Translations under genes and position numbers: made by a program
Shown here: positions 1 to 16,446 of the stretch, one piece after another
Layout of the letters: every line of letters begins with the position of its first letter
How positions within the stretch are numbered: position 1 is the first letter of the stretch
Notes under the pieces: model-generated
Told to the model about the DNA's origin: nothing
Seen by the model: only the letters and a program-made list of their open reading frames with translations
Database searches by the model: none
Source: Zychaea mexicana
Lineage: Eukaryota > Mucoromycota > Mucoromycetes > Mucorales > Lichtheimiaceae
DNA: 64,000 bases
Direction: 5' to 3'
Assembly (NCBI RefSeq): GCF_025766255.1
Contig: NW_026516669.1
Span: forward strand, 744,001-808,000

Positions 1-972
<972 letters not shown>

Positions 973-1107
973 AAAAAACACTACAACCAACAAATTGTAA
1001 CAATTTCTGTATAAAAAGGAAGGATTCTTTTTTTTTGTTTTTAATGTTTGAATGGCCAAATGATATATGCTACAAATAAGAGGAAAATGATTACTACACT
1101 ACTACAA

Positions 1108-3148
1108 TTACAAAGTCCATTCGCATGACTCTGGCTTCTCGAAAGCCATAGCTGGCTCTCGTTTCCGTTTGCGTTCAATCTCGGTTTTGAAAAACTAGAG
1201 AAAATGACAGAAATTGTCTTAGTATACACATGTGTTTGATTAAAGATGACTGTCGAAAAAATGCAGACATTACCGTTGAATACGTATGATCCATAAAATC
1301 TTCTAGGTTATACTTTGGTTTTAAGAACTTTTCAGAGAAAATCTTGGCGAGTGTAGAGACATTGGCGTAGTAGTGTTCGGACAGAGTCTGTATTTCCCAG
1401 AGGGATGATTCTAAGGCCTTGGTCTCGTATGGATTCTTTTGGTTGAAATCATATGGGTCTTCTGCTTCACCGCCAGCATCGTTCTTGTGGATCAGCTTCA
1501 TACAGATAGGATGGCGACGCAGGAGATTGTAAATGAAGGGGATGATGATGACACTTGCTGCTGGTGGAGCGGTGAGCGAGAGACGAGCAAGACGCTTGAT
1601 GAATGCTGCAATCATGTTTGCAGGTAGTAATCTGATCACATAACGGCTGTCAGATCCAAAACAGTTCCAAGACACTCTCCTATATTCAGTCGACTTACGT
1701 AGATGACAAAAAGATATCAAGTAACCGGAAGAATCTTGACCGGTACTTTACGTGCATGACATCGCGGTCCAAGAGTGTATATAATTTGGGATAGAAATCA
1801 GGATAGTCCCTACGTATAACGATCGTTGTCAGTCTTCCAAAGTTCATTCATGTAATTCCATGTAATTACAATAGCGGCTTACAGGTTGTATTCGGTGATG
1901 AGAACGAAAAGACCATTGAGAGCCAACAAGCTAACAGATCCGCCTGGATATCAGTGTATACATTAGTTCATATGTCATATGAAACAAATCAAACGTTATT
2001 ATCCGCTTAAGCACTTACCAACATTGTACGAGTCCGTCAAGAAGTCCATTAGGAACCGTGGCTCTCTCAAATGTGGCAGAATCCGTTTGTGCAAGAACAA
2101 AAGTGTCTTTTTGTATATTTCCTCAGTCAACGGCAGCTTCAGCAGCGCAATCCAGCAGGACTGAAATGCACGTCTGTGATGATCGAGCTGAAGCACCGGT
2201 GACTTTTTCTTGTCCTTCTTCTTGGATGTCTTTTCCGTAGACTCCTCCTCTTCTTCATCCGACACCAGACCAGAGTCACCCAGCAATAAAGCATCTTCAT
2301 CGTCGTCATCACCGCCACTTCTCTTCTTCTTTGCAGCAATAGCAGCCTTCAGATCAGCGGTCTCGATATAGAACTCGTCAACCTCGGATTGTTCCGTTGG
2401 CATGGAATGAATGTCTTGGACAATACTAAACACATTCTGTGCCAAACGTCTCAAATCGGCTGGCGACTTGGTCTTCTCGAGTGCCTTGGTCATGGTATCG
2501 GCAGCATGTCGATAAAAGTGATACCGCAGATCATCATAGGCGTTGGCATACTTTTCCACGAATTCCTTGTGTAACGGCGTGCTCAAGTTTTTGTTCCACA
2601 CCATAGCATAGACAATGGGGTGAAGTTGATCGTTTGCGACCTTGTTGTTGTATTCACTCTGTGTCTTTACCAACGTCATGAGGATCTTGAGTGCAGGCAC
2701 TTGAAGGCCCGGTTCGTCGTCGGATAAAAGCTGCCGTAACCGCTTGAGGTAGTTGGTGAACTGGGTTGACAACCACAAGGTGACCTTGCCGGTGGCTGAC
2801 GAAGGATCGCTTGGCGGATCGAGATCGCCGTTCGTTAAAAACCGAGAAAAAACACGATGAAGCGCGTGGATAGCAGCATGAACGACTTGTGCATTGTTGC
2901 TGTTGTTGTTTACAATGTCAAGGAGCTGAACAACGTTGTTGAGATTTGACTTGTCAGACAAACTGGCTTCGAGTGATCTGATCTTTTGTCGAGTTTCTTT
3001 GAAATTGGCAACGCCCTAAAAATATGTTGATAACCATTGCAAAAAGAAATTAGAATTTCCGTTTGAGATGTTATATCACAAGGAAAGTCATTCTCTCTTA
3101 TATTACCGATCCGGTGGTCGTTTTTCTCTTTTTAGCTGGTTGAGGCAT
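1108..3148 (-). CDS. NOC4: Nucleolar complex protein 4 (NOC4/UTP19), 40S ribosome assembly factor
   Basis: NOC4 pairs with NOP14 in the small-subunit processome and is needed for maturation and export of 40S pre-subunits. The model has six exons: 3148-3107, 3015-2019, 1943-1883, 1809-1699, 1631-1274 and 1194-1108. They sum to 1656 nt, 551 aa, with every junction in frame. The protein starts MPQPAKKRK, a basic nuclear-localisation-like stretch. A helical N-terminal half follows, then an acidic/Lys-rich linker (around 2200-2330), then the CBF/Mak21/NOC domain with LREPRFLMDFLTDSYNVGG, LLALNGLFVLITEYNLDYPD, RFFRLLDIFLSST and FIKRLARLSLTAPP. The third-last exon could also begin 15 nt upstream (after CTGACAG). 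The 1632 boundary was chosen because it gives the conserved SSTxLPA context. Confidence 0.95.
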
Positions 3149-3769
3149 TTGGTTATGCTTTTTGTTGTCAGGTTTGAAGAGAACGAATAATCGAAAAAAA
3201 AATATACATAAAAACAGGCTCAAACCCCGCAAACACAATCAAAATTTTATGCCACGCTTAAAGAGCATTACATTGTAAGGTACGTCAAATACTACTGAAA
3301 TAGCCACTACTATTACACTAACAGTTGATTCAATTTTGATGGCATAAAAGTTAAATCATCCAGGAATATTTATGCCTTTCTAATCGTATCATCACATCTA
3401 ATAACATCCTCGACCGTTTGCTTTCGACTTCGACTTAGTATCGTTAGGTCCATTGTATGTTCGAGCCATCTGTTACCTTTATATGTGAAATACGTAGACG
3501 TCGTATTTGAACCGCTGTTTTATATTACATCTTTGTAGGAAGAAGACCTGTAATCGAATCTGTGTCCTTCTTTATTACGGAAACATTACTTGATCACCAT
3601 GACAGAAGGACAGCAAAGATTAGCAATTGAGATAGGTTTTTACACATGTGGATGAATGTTTTATGAAGAGATGTATCACGGTCTAAGAAGAAATGGCAAA
3701 TTAAAGTACAAAAAAGAAAGAGGTAGAAGGAAAGCAAGGGATGGAGGAAAGAGAGAAATGGAGGGATTA
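3149..3769. other. Intergenic stretch between NOC4 start and mannosyltransferase stop
   Basis: About 620 bp that is NOC4 upstream DNA on one side and mannosyltransferase 3' flank on the other. It is A/T-rich with short poly-A/T runs. I see no conserved ORF, no tRNA-like boxes and no repeat. Confidence 0.6.
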
Positions 3770-5322
3770 TTAAGCTGCAAGCCATTTGTTCATGCAAGAA
3801 AAGATTGTGAAATCTAGTGGTTATATCTTTATCAGTGTCCTATTCCATCGAAAGCATCCATTTAAACAATAGCTTACCAAAGTTATCATCAACATTGCAA
3901 TGGCATTTCTTTTGTACGTTGCGATCGAGGGGGCAGTGCATGAACGGATCGTGGCGATAACCGATATCGTCAAAGAAATGGACTTCAGCCTTGTTCAGGA
4001 ACATGGCTACAGCGATCGAGTGAACCGGTGCATCTCCCCATCTAGATAAGAGCCGCTTTAGTAAGCGATGCACCACCAACATCTCAGCCTATGTTGTAGA
4101 AACAAACCTTTCATAAAAGAAGCCTCCAGCCTTGTCGAGGTAGTCAAAGTAAGCAGAATACTCAGGGCCTCGCAGAAAGTTGAGATCGCCAATTTCAAAG
4201 TTGCTCCAGAAATGGCACAGATTGTACGTCTCTCCACCGTTTTCAGAAACGAACCGAAGCAAATTGTTTTTGGGTATGAGATCGGCATGCTCCTTCATGA
4301 AAGCTTTGGTCGTATCCCACAAGGTCGGAATTGTGCTTGCATATTCGAGAAGAGAAATGGTCCAGCCTGTTTGTAATTGCAGCCCCACTTGAGTCGATGC
4401 TTTCATATATCCCATTTACTGCCTCTTGTGCCATCTGCTTACCATATTTTTTGTTGTTCTCTTGCATATATATAAAGGGGTCATAGTCAATGTCGCAGTA
4501 AAACTCGACACTGGGCTCAACACGCCTAAGTGGTAGCAAATTGAGTGAGCTGTGGTTTTTATAAATCATCCATGCATCCGATCGAGAAAGTTACCAGTAG
4601 TAATCGTATTGCTGCATCAATGGATGACGGTAAAAGAAACCGCTTTCGAATCTATTAAAGAGGTACCTAATTTAGGTTCCACTTTCTCTCGTGCGAAATA
4701 TACACACTTGCCTGCACATGTGTCGGTAGGACAAGTTGTCACCGTAAATGATACCCTCTTCACCCATACGACGTCGTGCCTCATCTGCCTTTTTCACATC
4801 AATCCAATCCGGATAACTCCAGTGCTCTCTCGGAATGACGCCTTTTATTGGTAGTAGTATCAGTATCTTTGTCGTCCTACTCTATGAATAACAGCAAAAG
4901 GCATCCATACCGTATTGCGTCTTTGCAGACGTAAGACCTGCTGTCAATTCACGGAACTCCAACGTAAACTCCTCGTCGTTCAAGAAAACATAGGGGTAGT
5001 TGAACTTTTTGTTGAATCGTTCCTCAAGTTGCTGCATTGTCTTGCGCAGGGCGTCAAGTTCCGAATTTCGAGTCAAAATAACAAAGGCAGCGTTGGCACG
5101 AGTGCCGTTCTCCCATGGCCGGAGATTCTCGTCTTGATGTTCGAGATCGAAAATGACTCGTTGTGCATTATCCGAATTGCGGAAACTGATTGTGGCATCC
5201 TCGGCTGTTCCATTTTCCGCATTCAGGTATCGTAAGGGTGAAAAGTATAGGCACAGTAATAAGAAAAGGAACGCGAGGGTCAGAAATACAGGCTTACGCT
5301 GTGTTGACGAGATGACCAACAT
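3770..5322 (-). CDS. Alpha-1,2-mannosyltransferase, KRE2/MNT1/KTR family (GT15), Golgi
   Basis: This is a Golgi type II membrane glycosyltransferase that adds alpha-1,2-mannose from GDP-mannose to O- and N-linked glycans. Seven exons (5322-4911, 4841-4712, 4651-4595, 4525-4443, 4366-4108, 4041-3878, 3813-3770) sum to 1149 nt, 382 aa, all in frame. The N-terminus has a short cytosolic piece followed by a hydrophobic anchor (FLTLAFLFLLLCLYF). GT15 hallmarks are [91 protein letters not shown] and GGFFYERWGDAPVHSI, ending CHCNVDDNFDF. Intron 2 uses a GC donor (GCAAGT, minus strand from 4711); the family-perfect junction MCR/FESGFF supports it. An in-frame upstream Met exists, but 5322 gives the normal short cytosolic tail. 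The exact paralogue (KRE2, KTR1 and so on) cannot be assigned. Confidence 0.95.
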
Positions 5323-5587
5323 TGCCTGGATAGCCTTTGAAAATGAAAGTCGACTGTAAAAAAAAAAGGAAAGCAGGAGAAAGGAAAATTGTCTAAAAAA
5401 AGACAACGGTCGATCAATGTGGTGATAGTATTGATTCCCGAAAATAATATTCTGCGTCGATCGTTGCACAAGTGACCTTTAACGTTTGTGCCAATAAACA
5501 AAAACCCTCAATGATGATTCTTTCTTTTTTTAAAAGACAAAAAAACACATGTTTCTTCTTTTTTTTATTACTCTACAGTAGAGATTT

Positions 5588-7394
5588 TTAATTTGTTTTT
5601 GAGCCTTGGGCAGTAGGGTCTTGACTAGGATAGCTTGAGGAAGTCGAGCCACTGATGGATGGCGGTGCGGGTGGTTGCATGGTAGCGAGATTTGCGGAAG
5701 CTATGTTCAGATACAAATTTCTATGAGCATGGCACGTTTCGTCTCTTCTTTAAGTTGGTTAGTTTGCAATGTGAACCACTCACATGGCTTGTTTGTATCA
5801 GACTTGGGCCCCTTGGGTCGCGCTTTGCCCCAAGCGACTCGCAGAGGACGGTTCTTTATGTTGAGCCCGGTGTCACCTACCCTTTGTGCCGCAAGCTCGG
5901 CAGCAGATCGTGTAGCAAAGTTAATAAAGGCACATTTTGACCGATGGACTACAACCACCGACTTAATCTGACCGAATACACAAAAGTATTGTCTAGAAAG
6001 AACAACAAAAAATCAATATGCATACAGATAAACAAACGTTTTCAATGTTTCCCCTTTGTTTCCTCTTCGGTCCTACCTAAAATCGTTCTCTGTAATTTCT
6101 TCGTCAACTCCAGTCACAAACAACGATGCCTATTATCAACAAGAACAACAATTATTGTTATAATTAAGTATAACAACCTCGTATCAAAAAGTTTCCCCTT
6201 ATGTTTACATACAATCGATTTATCTTCAGGAGGGTTCAGAGAAGAGCCAGTGGATCGCACTCGACTCAGCATCTTGTTTGCGACAGGATCGTTGTTGCCA
6301 TAGTAACGGTCTTTGATGTTTTGTTGTGCAAGCTCAGAATCACCACCAGGCAACTCGTGTCTATAGGAACCGGTAAAATAAGTTCAGTTCATTTCGTCCT
6401 ATACCATTTTATATTCACGCATTCTCTTAAAATCCTTCTCCATCTCCTCTCGATTCTATTTACCTGTAAGGACATTCCACGCCACGCGTACATTCGCCCT
6501 TGACAAAGAATGAACAAATGTGTGGTCGATTGCGTTTGTAATATGGCTCGTTTCGAGCTAATCGTCGTAGCATGTCCCGGTTTTCAGGTGATGCCTTTGC
6601 AGGGTCATAGTTACTTGTACTGATATCCTAGTAGCAAATTGCAAGTTAGTAACCACGTGTTGTCATAGCAATCCCCTTGCCAGCCTCTCTCTATGTCTAT
6701 CTATGTCTCATATACCTTGCCAGCAATGTTTTGTGCAAAATACTGCCTATTCACATCACTGTTTGGTGCTTCCGATTCTACGTTCAATGCCTGATCTCTG
6801 ACTTGCACGGGGAGACCTATTTACATTGGACATGATTTCACGTGTGTCAAAAGAGAAAAACCTCCCAAGAAAGGATCTTTGCTTCCCGAAAACCAACAAA
6901 GAAAAAGTATAAAAAGCACGTACCATACTGCAAGTCCAACACGCACGTTTGGCATACGTTTTTGAGTTTCGCACAGGTTAGACAGATTTCAGTCTTTTTG
7001 TATCGCATGTTGGTGCCCGGTAACCATCGGAACACTGTAAATGGTCTCGAGCAAATCTATGAAACAGCCGCGAAGCGTTTAGACGAAACGTGGAACATGA
7101 CTGCATCAATCTATCTATCAAAAGTAACTTTACCTTGCATTCTTTTCCGTACGAATCTCTGGTCTATAACAAGCGAGCAGATTAACAATGACGTACGCAA
7201 TTCATCGCACAAAAAAAGTTATAAAAGGGCAGATCGCTTACCATCCGAACATAGGGATTGTCTCCCAAGCAGGTTTCGCAAACAACTGGAAATTCCTGAA
7301 TTTCAAAATAAGAACATTATTTATAATCTTACAATGCACAACTTACAGAATCTTCCCACTGCTGCTTGTTCGGATCCGCTTTCTGGTTACTCAT
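5588..7394 (-). CDS. SLT11: Pre-mRNA splicing factor SLT11/ECM2 (RBM22-like)
   Basis: This is a spliceosome component that contacts the U6 internal stem-loop and the intron near the active site during activation. About ten exons read from [16 protein letters not shown] at 7394 to a TAA at 5588-5590, about 350 aa. The N-terminal zinc-binding module is clear: [59 protein letters not shown] zinc finger ([19 protein letters not shown]) follows, then the linker [17 protein letters not shown] and an RRM ([48 protein letters not shown]). A short Pro/Ser/Gln tail ends the protein. It resembles animal RBM22 more closely than yeast Ecm2 does. The gene shares a 210-bp divergent upstream region with MCM4. 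Confidence 0.95.
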
Positions 7395-7526
7395 TGCTCA
7401 ATGGATCGATTCGATAAAGTAACGGAGCAGCAAAAGGTCAGCGCAACTCAAATTGTCAGCAGAAAGTAGGCGATTTCTGTCAACCAATCAACGCCAATCA
7501 AAGTCACGGACACGCGAACTGTTTTT

Positions 7527-7541
7527 TTTCGCGTTTCGAAA
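7527..7541. promoter_or_regulatory. SBF/E2F-like G1/S element in the SLT11-MCM4 divergent promoter
   Basis: The 15-bp string TTTCGCGTTTCGAAA lies 64 bp upstream of the MCM4 ATG. On the other strand it contains CGCGAAA, matching the fungal SCB consensus CNCGAAA and close to E2F sites. A CACGCGAA copy sits just upstream at 7511-7518. MCM genes are classic G1/S targets, so function is plausible but inferred only from the motif. Confidence 0.4.
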
Positions 7542-7604
7542 AAGTACCTGTTTTCTTGTTCGCTCCTTTTTCTGGACTATTAAACACTCTTTTGACAAAA
7601 TACA

Positions 7605-11554
<3,950 letters not shown>

Positions 11555-13046
11555 TACGCTGTATTAGTTATTTGTTAATCCATCTTTCTATCTCTTGTTT
11601 TATTTTAATGACGAAATGCCCGCTTTCTGAAATAAGACTCTGCCATGTGATGTGTAAAATTACCCGAACGCCCTTCTCTTGTGCATGGAGAGGTGGGGGA
11701 AAGCGAATTAGGAAACTTGGTGATAAGGATAACAGCAAGCGGGAATTTAGGGTTTTTTGCCGTTTTGTAGTCATCCCAACCGACCAATAATCCACTTGTT
11801 GGTCTTCATACTGGCGCCCCACCCCGCACGTATCTTATGGTAAAAACCAATCGCCACGATCGCTAATAAGCAACAAGATCAAACCCCCAATGCCCGACAT
11901 CTCTACCACAGGGACGTATCACACGCAGACTCGGAGCGGTAAACAATTGATCAGGAAGAGAGAGTGAGTAAGAAAGCAGAACACGATGCACTCCATGAAG
12001 CCTGACAGCAAATCATATCTCTTGCCACGGCTTGTGTTACAAGAGATAAAGAGTTTCTTACGCACTTGCCATATTTGGATACAGGATAGATAAGAAAAAC
12101 AGGTAACCACAGCAACAGAGTAGGGTTTGGGGGAGAGAAGTGCTCTCTCTTATAACCTTTGGATGGGGGGAGGGGGGAGGGTAATCAATAGAGTGAGCTT
12201 GGCCTTGGTTACTATGGTCATTGTGTGCGATCGCCCTTGCCCATCTACCACCCAGACATTCATCCACATTCCCCAGATAAGATAAAATAACAAGCATAGA
12301 CAAGACAACCTTCTTTTGTTTTCGAATAAACAAACAACAGCCCTTTCCTCAAGGCAAGCCCGTTTTGTTGTCCGATGACGCACAACACGTAGCAGCAACA
12401 GCAGCAGCAGTAGAGGGTGTTCCAGTAGTCAAGCAGAAGTGCGAGCGAGGGATCGGAGACGATCGGGTTCGGTCATCTCCTCTCTTTCTACAACTAACAA
12501 AACAAAGCGGTAGGACCCAAAACCGAAACGAAAAAGCGTGTCATGAAAACATATGCATCGCCCAAACATGCGATGTCACAGAAGGAGCTCACTACCATAC
12601 ATCTGTGTCTCTCTTACCCCCACACTTCTTCCACAGCAGCACATTTGCCCGCCGTGTATGTGATATATACAGAGGGCAGCCGTAGTAAGCGATAGTCCCT
12701 CATCATTTGTTCATCCTAATCCTTATCACCGAATTTCCCTTTCCGGCAGCGAGTGTCTGGTTGTGCTCGGGTGTCCCAGCCTTGTGTGTCACATGGAATT
12801 GGCTTCAAAAGAAATTGGTCGGCAGTTCAATCTAGACGATCTCCCAAAGCAATACTTTTTTATGTAGTCTTTTATAATAAAAGCCCTACCCGAACCTGCA
12901 AAGGCAAGGCCTTTTCCCTCCTCTTCCTCCTACCCCCCTCCAAACGCGCTTCTTCCTACTTTCTTCTCTTTAGTACACGTTTGCATCTCATATTCCATAT
13001 ACCTCTTTTGTCTCGCTTAATCACATTTTTATCATACACTCAAAAG
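11555..13046. other. Intergenic / 5' region of the GATA factor
   Basis: About 1.5 kb between the MCM4 stop and the GATA factor ATG. It contains a purine run near 12162-12180, a CAG-rich stretch at 12391-12410 and the GATA motif cluster listed separately. The last 300 bp are pyrimidine-rich, typical of a fungal promoter and 5' UTR. The reading frame of the GATA factor stays open upstream to about 12753 but has no in-frame ATG before 13047. No conserved coding region is seen. Confidence 0.6.
12045..12727. promoter_or_regulatory. Cluster of GATA motifs upstream of the GATA factor gene
   Basis: GATA cores occur at 12045-12049 (GATAA), 12085-12094 (GATAG overlapping GATAAG), 12276-12285 (two adjacent GATAA) and 12691-12695 (GATAG), with a reverse-strand TTATC at 12723-12727. 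Paired HGATAR sites are the usual binding targets of AreA/NIT2 proteins. Their position in front of a GATA factor gene suggests autoregulation or cross-regulation by other GATA factors. GATA pentamers are common by chance, so only the tight pairs carry weight. Confidence 0.35.
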
Positions 13047-14830
13047 ATGCCCAAAAAGGACCTTTCCACTGTTGCTGACCAGGTGTTGAGCGACTCGCTC
13101 TTTGACACAGCCAATGAGCCCGAAGAGCCGTCATCAAAAGGGGATCCGCTCTCGAGTCAGGTCTGGCGAATGTACACGAAGGCCAAAGACACCCTACCGA
13201 ACGGCTCTCGGCTCGAGAACTTAACTTGGCGCATGATGGCCATGACTCTCAACAAAACGAAAAAGGAAGAGGACGAGAGCAAGGAGCCAGAGCAAAAGGA
13301 GTCCACAGACCCAATACCCATACGGCCGAGCGTCTCTACCACACCGCCACCCCCCGATGATACCGTAGGCATGCTCTCATCTTCTGCTCCTCCGTACATG
13401 ATGGATTTCCTGCGGGAAGAGCCGAACAACAACGTACTGGTTACAGGCAGTGCCAAGGCTGACAGTCTTTGCACGGTAAGGACAATATGAACGAGCTATA
13501 CTGCTGATTATGCCGGGGTTGCACAAGACAAGGAAAGACTAAGTGTGTTTATTCCATATAGCCTGCAAAACGACGGGCTACAGGTCATCATCATCTGTCA
13601 CCACAGCTACCATCCACCAGCAGCATCACTATTCCATCCTACAACTATGCACACGAAGACGAACCGCTTGGTCGTATGGCTCTAGATCACCGTCCACAAC
13701 CTCCATTAGCAACCTCGCCCATCTACGAGAACAACCACTTTCCCGCTTCGCCGACAGAATACTCATCGTTCACACTGCAGCACCATCCTGGCATGTACTC
13801 ACCACCAGGTTCGGCCCCTACCACACCTATGTCGGCTGACACTCAGGATCAGCTGCAGCAAAATCCAGGCAGTCTCAGTTTCGAAGAGCTACTTACTCTA
13901 TTCTACAACAGCAGCATACACAGCCCACCATCACAGCAGCAGCAGCACCCTGTATCATATCAACATCCATTGTCGCAATCACCTCCAACTTCTTCCTCTA
14001 GTGTAATCTCATCAGCATCATCTACGATGCCACCACCATCGCCTGCTCCAGCACAGCAACGGTATATGGAAGCAACACCACCCAAAGAAGCGCCGTTACC
14101 TCCATCCACCTCAACACCTCTTCGCAAATCCGAAAGCAAAACAAAATGTACAAACTGTGGCACTACAACAACTCCATTATGGCGCCGCAACCCTGAGGGC
14201 CAGCCATTATGTAACGCGTGTGGCCTGTTCTTGAAGCTACATGGTGTTGTACGACCCCTTTCACTGAAAACAGATATCATCAAGAAGCGCAACCGTACTA
14301 GTACCAGTGCGGTCAATGGCGGGAGCGCTCATCATAAAAAGACATCTGTATCAACAGGAACAGTACCAGCAACAACAACTCCAACACCGACAATGGCAGA
14401 ACATCGACGTAGCACCGGTACGCTTCACATTGCTCCCATTAAACGCCAACGGCGCGATCCATCACCTTCCTTACCATCACCTCTCCTTCCTCTTCAACAA
14501 CAACAACAACAACAACATCAAGTACAACAACAGCCTGGTGCTACTCTCAATGCAAATAACGTGATTTCTGTATTAGAAGCTATTGGACTTCAATTAAACA
14601 GCTTGCCAGCCGAGGTTTTGCCTTTAATTGCATCTGCTGCAAATTATCATGCCGCTAACAAGCAGCGCCAGCAACAGCCCCAGCAGCAACTCCAGCATCA
14701 GCAACATCATCCTTCGTCACAACAACAACAACAACAACAACAACAAAACTATGAATTCCTGCAGCAGCAACAGCATCATCTTCATCATCACCATGGCATA
14801 TTATATGACAACAGACCCTCACCCCCTTAA
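13047..14830 (+). CDS. AreA/NIT2/Gaf1-like GATA transcription factor
   Basis: Probable nitrogen-regulation GATA activator acting in the nucleus. Two exons, 13047-13475 and 13562-14830, give 565 aa. Residues about 36-70 ([18 protein letters not shown], then [14 protein letters not shown]) match the DUF1752 region seen N-terminally in AreA-type factors. A single GATA finger of the fungal C-x2-C-x17-C-x2-C form starts at residue 339 ([18 protein letters not shown], then [15 protein letters not shown]), with the basic tail DIIKKRNR. The rest is low complexity: Pro/Ser-rich before the finger, and poly-Gln and Gln/His tracts after it (14494-14530 and 14667-14790). The start is fixed because no in-frame ATG lies upstream. 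The regulatory target class is inferred from DUF1752 plus GATA; a specific orthologue cannot be named. Confidence 0.92.
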
Positions 14831-14937
14831 GATTTGATAAATAATCATAATAAATAGTGGGACTACCACGCGAGCATGTGTATATAATGATATGGTTTTT
14901 TTTGTATGTTTAAAGAAATATACAAGAAGTTTATTTT

Positions 14938-15353
14938 TTATGGTGGGAGAGTGAGTTGGGCTTCGATTCGCTGGACACGTGCCTGAGTTTGTTGCATAAG
15001 TTTGTTGGCCAGTGCCAGTCGTTTCCGGCTCTCTGTAAGCTTGCTCAGCGCTGGTTGCAACCGTGGTGGTTCAGCAATGTCTGTAAACAATTCTAGCTCT
15101 AAGTATATATATATCAAAAAGAAGGTGGAGTTACGCTCATGAGTCGTTTGGATTATTCAACCGAAAGCACACTTCCGTCGAGAAAACGCCCTTCCAACAC
15201 GGCAAGTTTTGGTATACCAGCAACTAATCGTTCAATTTCCTTGCCCAATTCATCTTGGCTTTGTTGTGTAGCAGTGATCGCTTTGTCCATGTCGAGGACG
15301 ACAGGAGCAAGCAAAGATGTAATGCCTTGTTCAGTACCACTAATGGTGCTCAT
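14938..15353 (-). CDS. SNAPIN-like subunit of BLOC-1/BORC
   Basis: Small coiled-coil protein like animal SNAPIN, which acts in the BLOC-1 and BORC complexes on endosome/lysosome positioning. Exon 1 (from ATG 15353) encodes TSLLAPVVLDMDKAITATQQ, then SQDELGKEIERLVAGIPKLA. This aligns with the SNAPIN N-terminal helix (LRPAVQQLDSHVHAVRESQ type). The 3' exon encodes LQPALSKLTESRKRLALAN, then KLMQQTQARVQRIEAQL, matching the second helix. Without splicing, exon 1 stops at TAA near 15155. The best in-frame junction uses a weak donor (GTGTGC, first base 15172) and the acceptor before 15098, giving 113 aa. The two halves are confident; the exact splice is not. This gene family is absent or divergent in many Dikarya. 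Confidence 0.75.
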
Positions 15354-16446
15354 TGGCTGTTTGTGTCTGTTTGAATTGTTTGGAAAAAGGGTAAAGCGTG
15401 GTGAGGTCACTCAAGAGCCAAATTAATGCTCTATTCAACGTTTAAACAGTGCTCTAATCAAAACGGATACACGGCACATTTCTCGCTAGCATAGAGTACA
15501 TTACCCATAGATGGTCTATTATGGGTTGGGTACTTTATTTCAATCAAAAAGCAAAACAGTTATGTTATGCTGTCTTTTGCTGCAGTATAAAAAGCCTAGT
15601 ATCTTAACGTAGCTAGTAGATGCTGAAATGTTTGCTGCTGCGCTGTCTGATAATCATCGACTAGAAGATCAAATAAACACCTTTCAGACAAACTAACTAC
15701 AACTTGAGTAATGTAAACATCTATTACTACATGTTTGAAACCAGTGCTGCTTCCATTTTATGAACAAAGGATGTTTGCTTTGATTTTAGAAGAGTATAGT
15801 ATATAGCTCACTTTGATGATAACTGGCTGCTGCTGGTGTTGTTTTACAATCGATAATGTGATGGTGTTATCGCGTCGCCTTGATGCACATATTCATTGTG
15901 CACGTTTTCAATGAGGTTGCCGCGGAGACTCCCTGTACTCTGAGGTTGTTACGGGTTAGATTTTTTTTTCTTTTTCAATTCTATGTGACGCTGAATTGAT
16001 TCGCGAAAAAAAATAGCGTTGATGAGCCTAGTGTACCGCTGGTTTCCAGGCGCGTCAGCGTTTGCAACAAACTTTTTGAGTGCACTCAACCATTATTAAA
16101 ACCCATATTTACTTTGGCAACCAAACGCCGTTTATTTGGAGACCGTCGAGGGACAACTAAATCGAATAGCTCGTCATCAATAGTAAGAGTTTCTAAGCAC
16201 AAGCCCATATTGCTACATGTATGTTAAGAAGCTTCATGCACTGTGATACTGCGAGTGCTCTCTAATCAACCTCTCTTTGATGGAAACCGAGTATCATATC
16301 ATTTGAAGGCACGGTTGCCAGGGAAACGCGCACAGGTCCGCTTAGCACTACTCGAAGTAGGCTGAGTGGCTTGTGAGAGATCGAGCTGTCTTTTTATTCA
16401 AATTTCCCCCCAACGTCCACTCCTACTATAGTTCGGTAATTGCGCC
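15354..16446. other. Intergenic, divergent upstream region of SNAPIN and eIF3d
   Basis: About 1.1 kb. It holds a small perfect hairpin (TGCACA/TGTGCA, around 15882-15902) and a T-rich run near 15960. I see no coding, tRNA or repeat signal. It probably contains the promoters of both flanking genes. Confidence 0.55.

Noticed and set aside
12753..13046. N-terminal extension of the GATA factor frame
   Set aside because: The frame is open but has no ATG, and the sequence is a pyrimidine-rich leader; the DUF1752-containing protein starts well at 13047.
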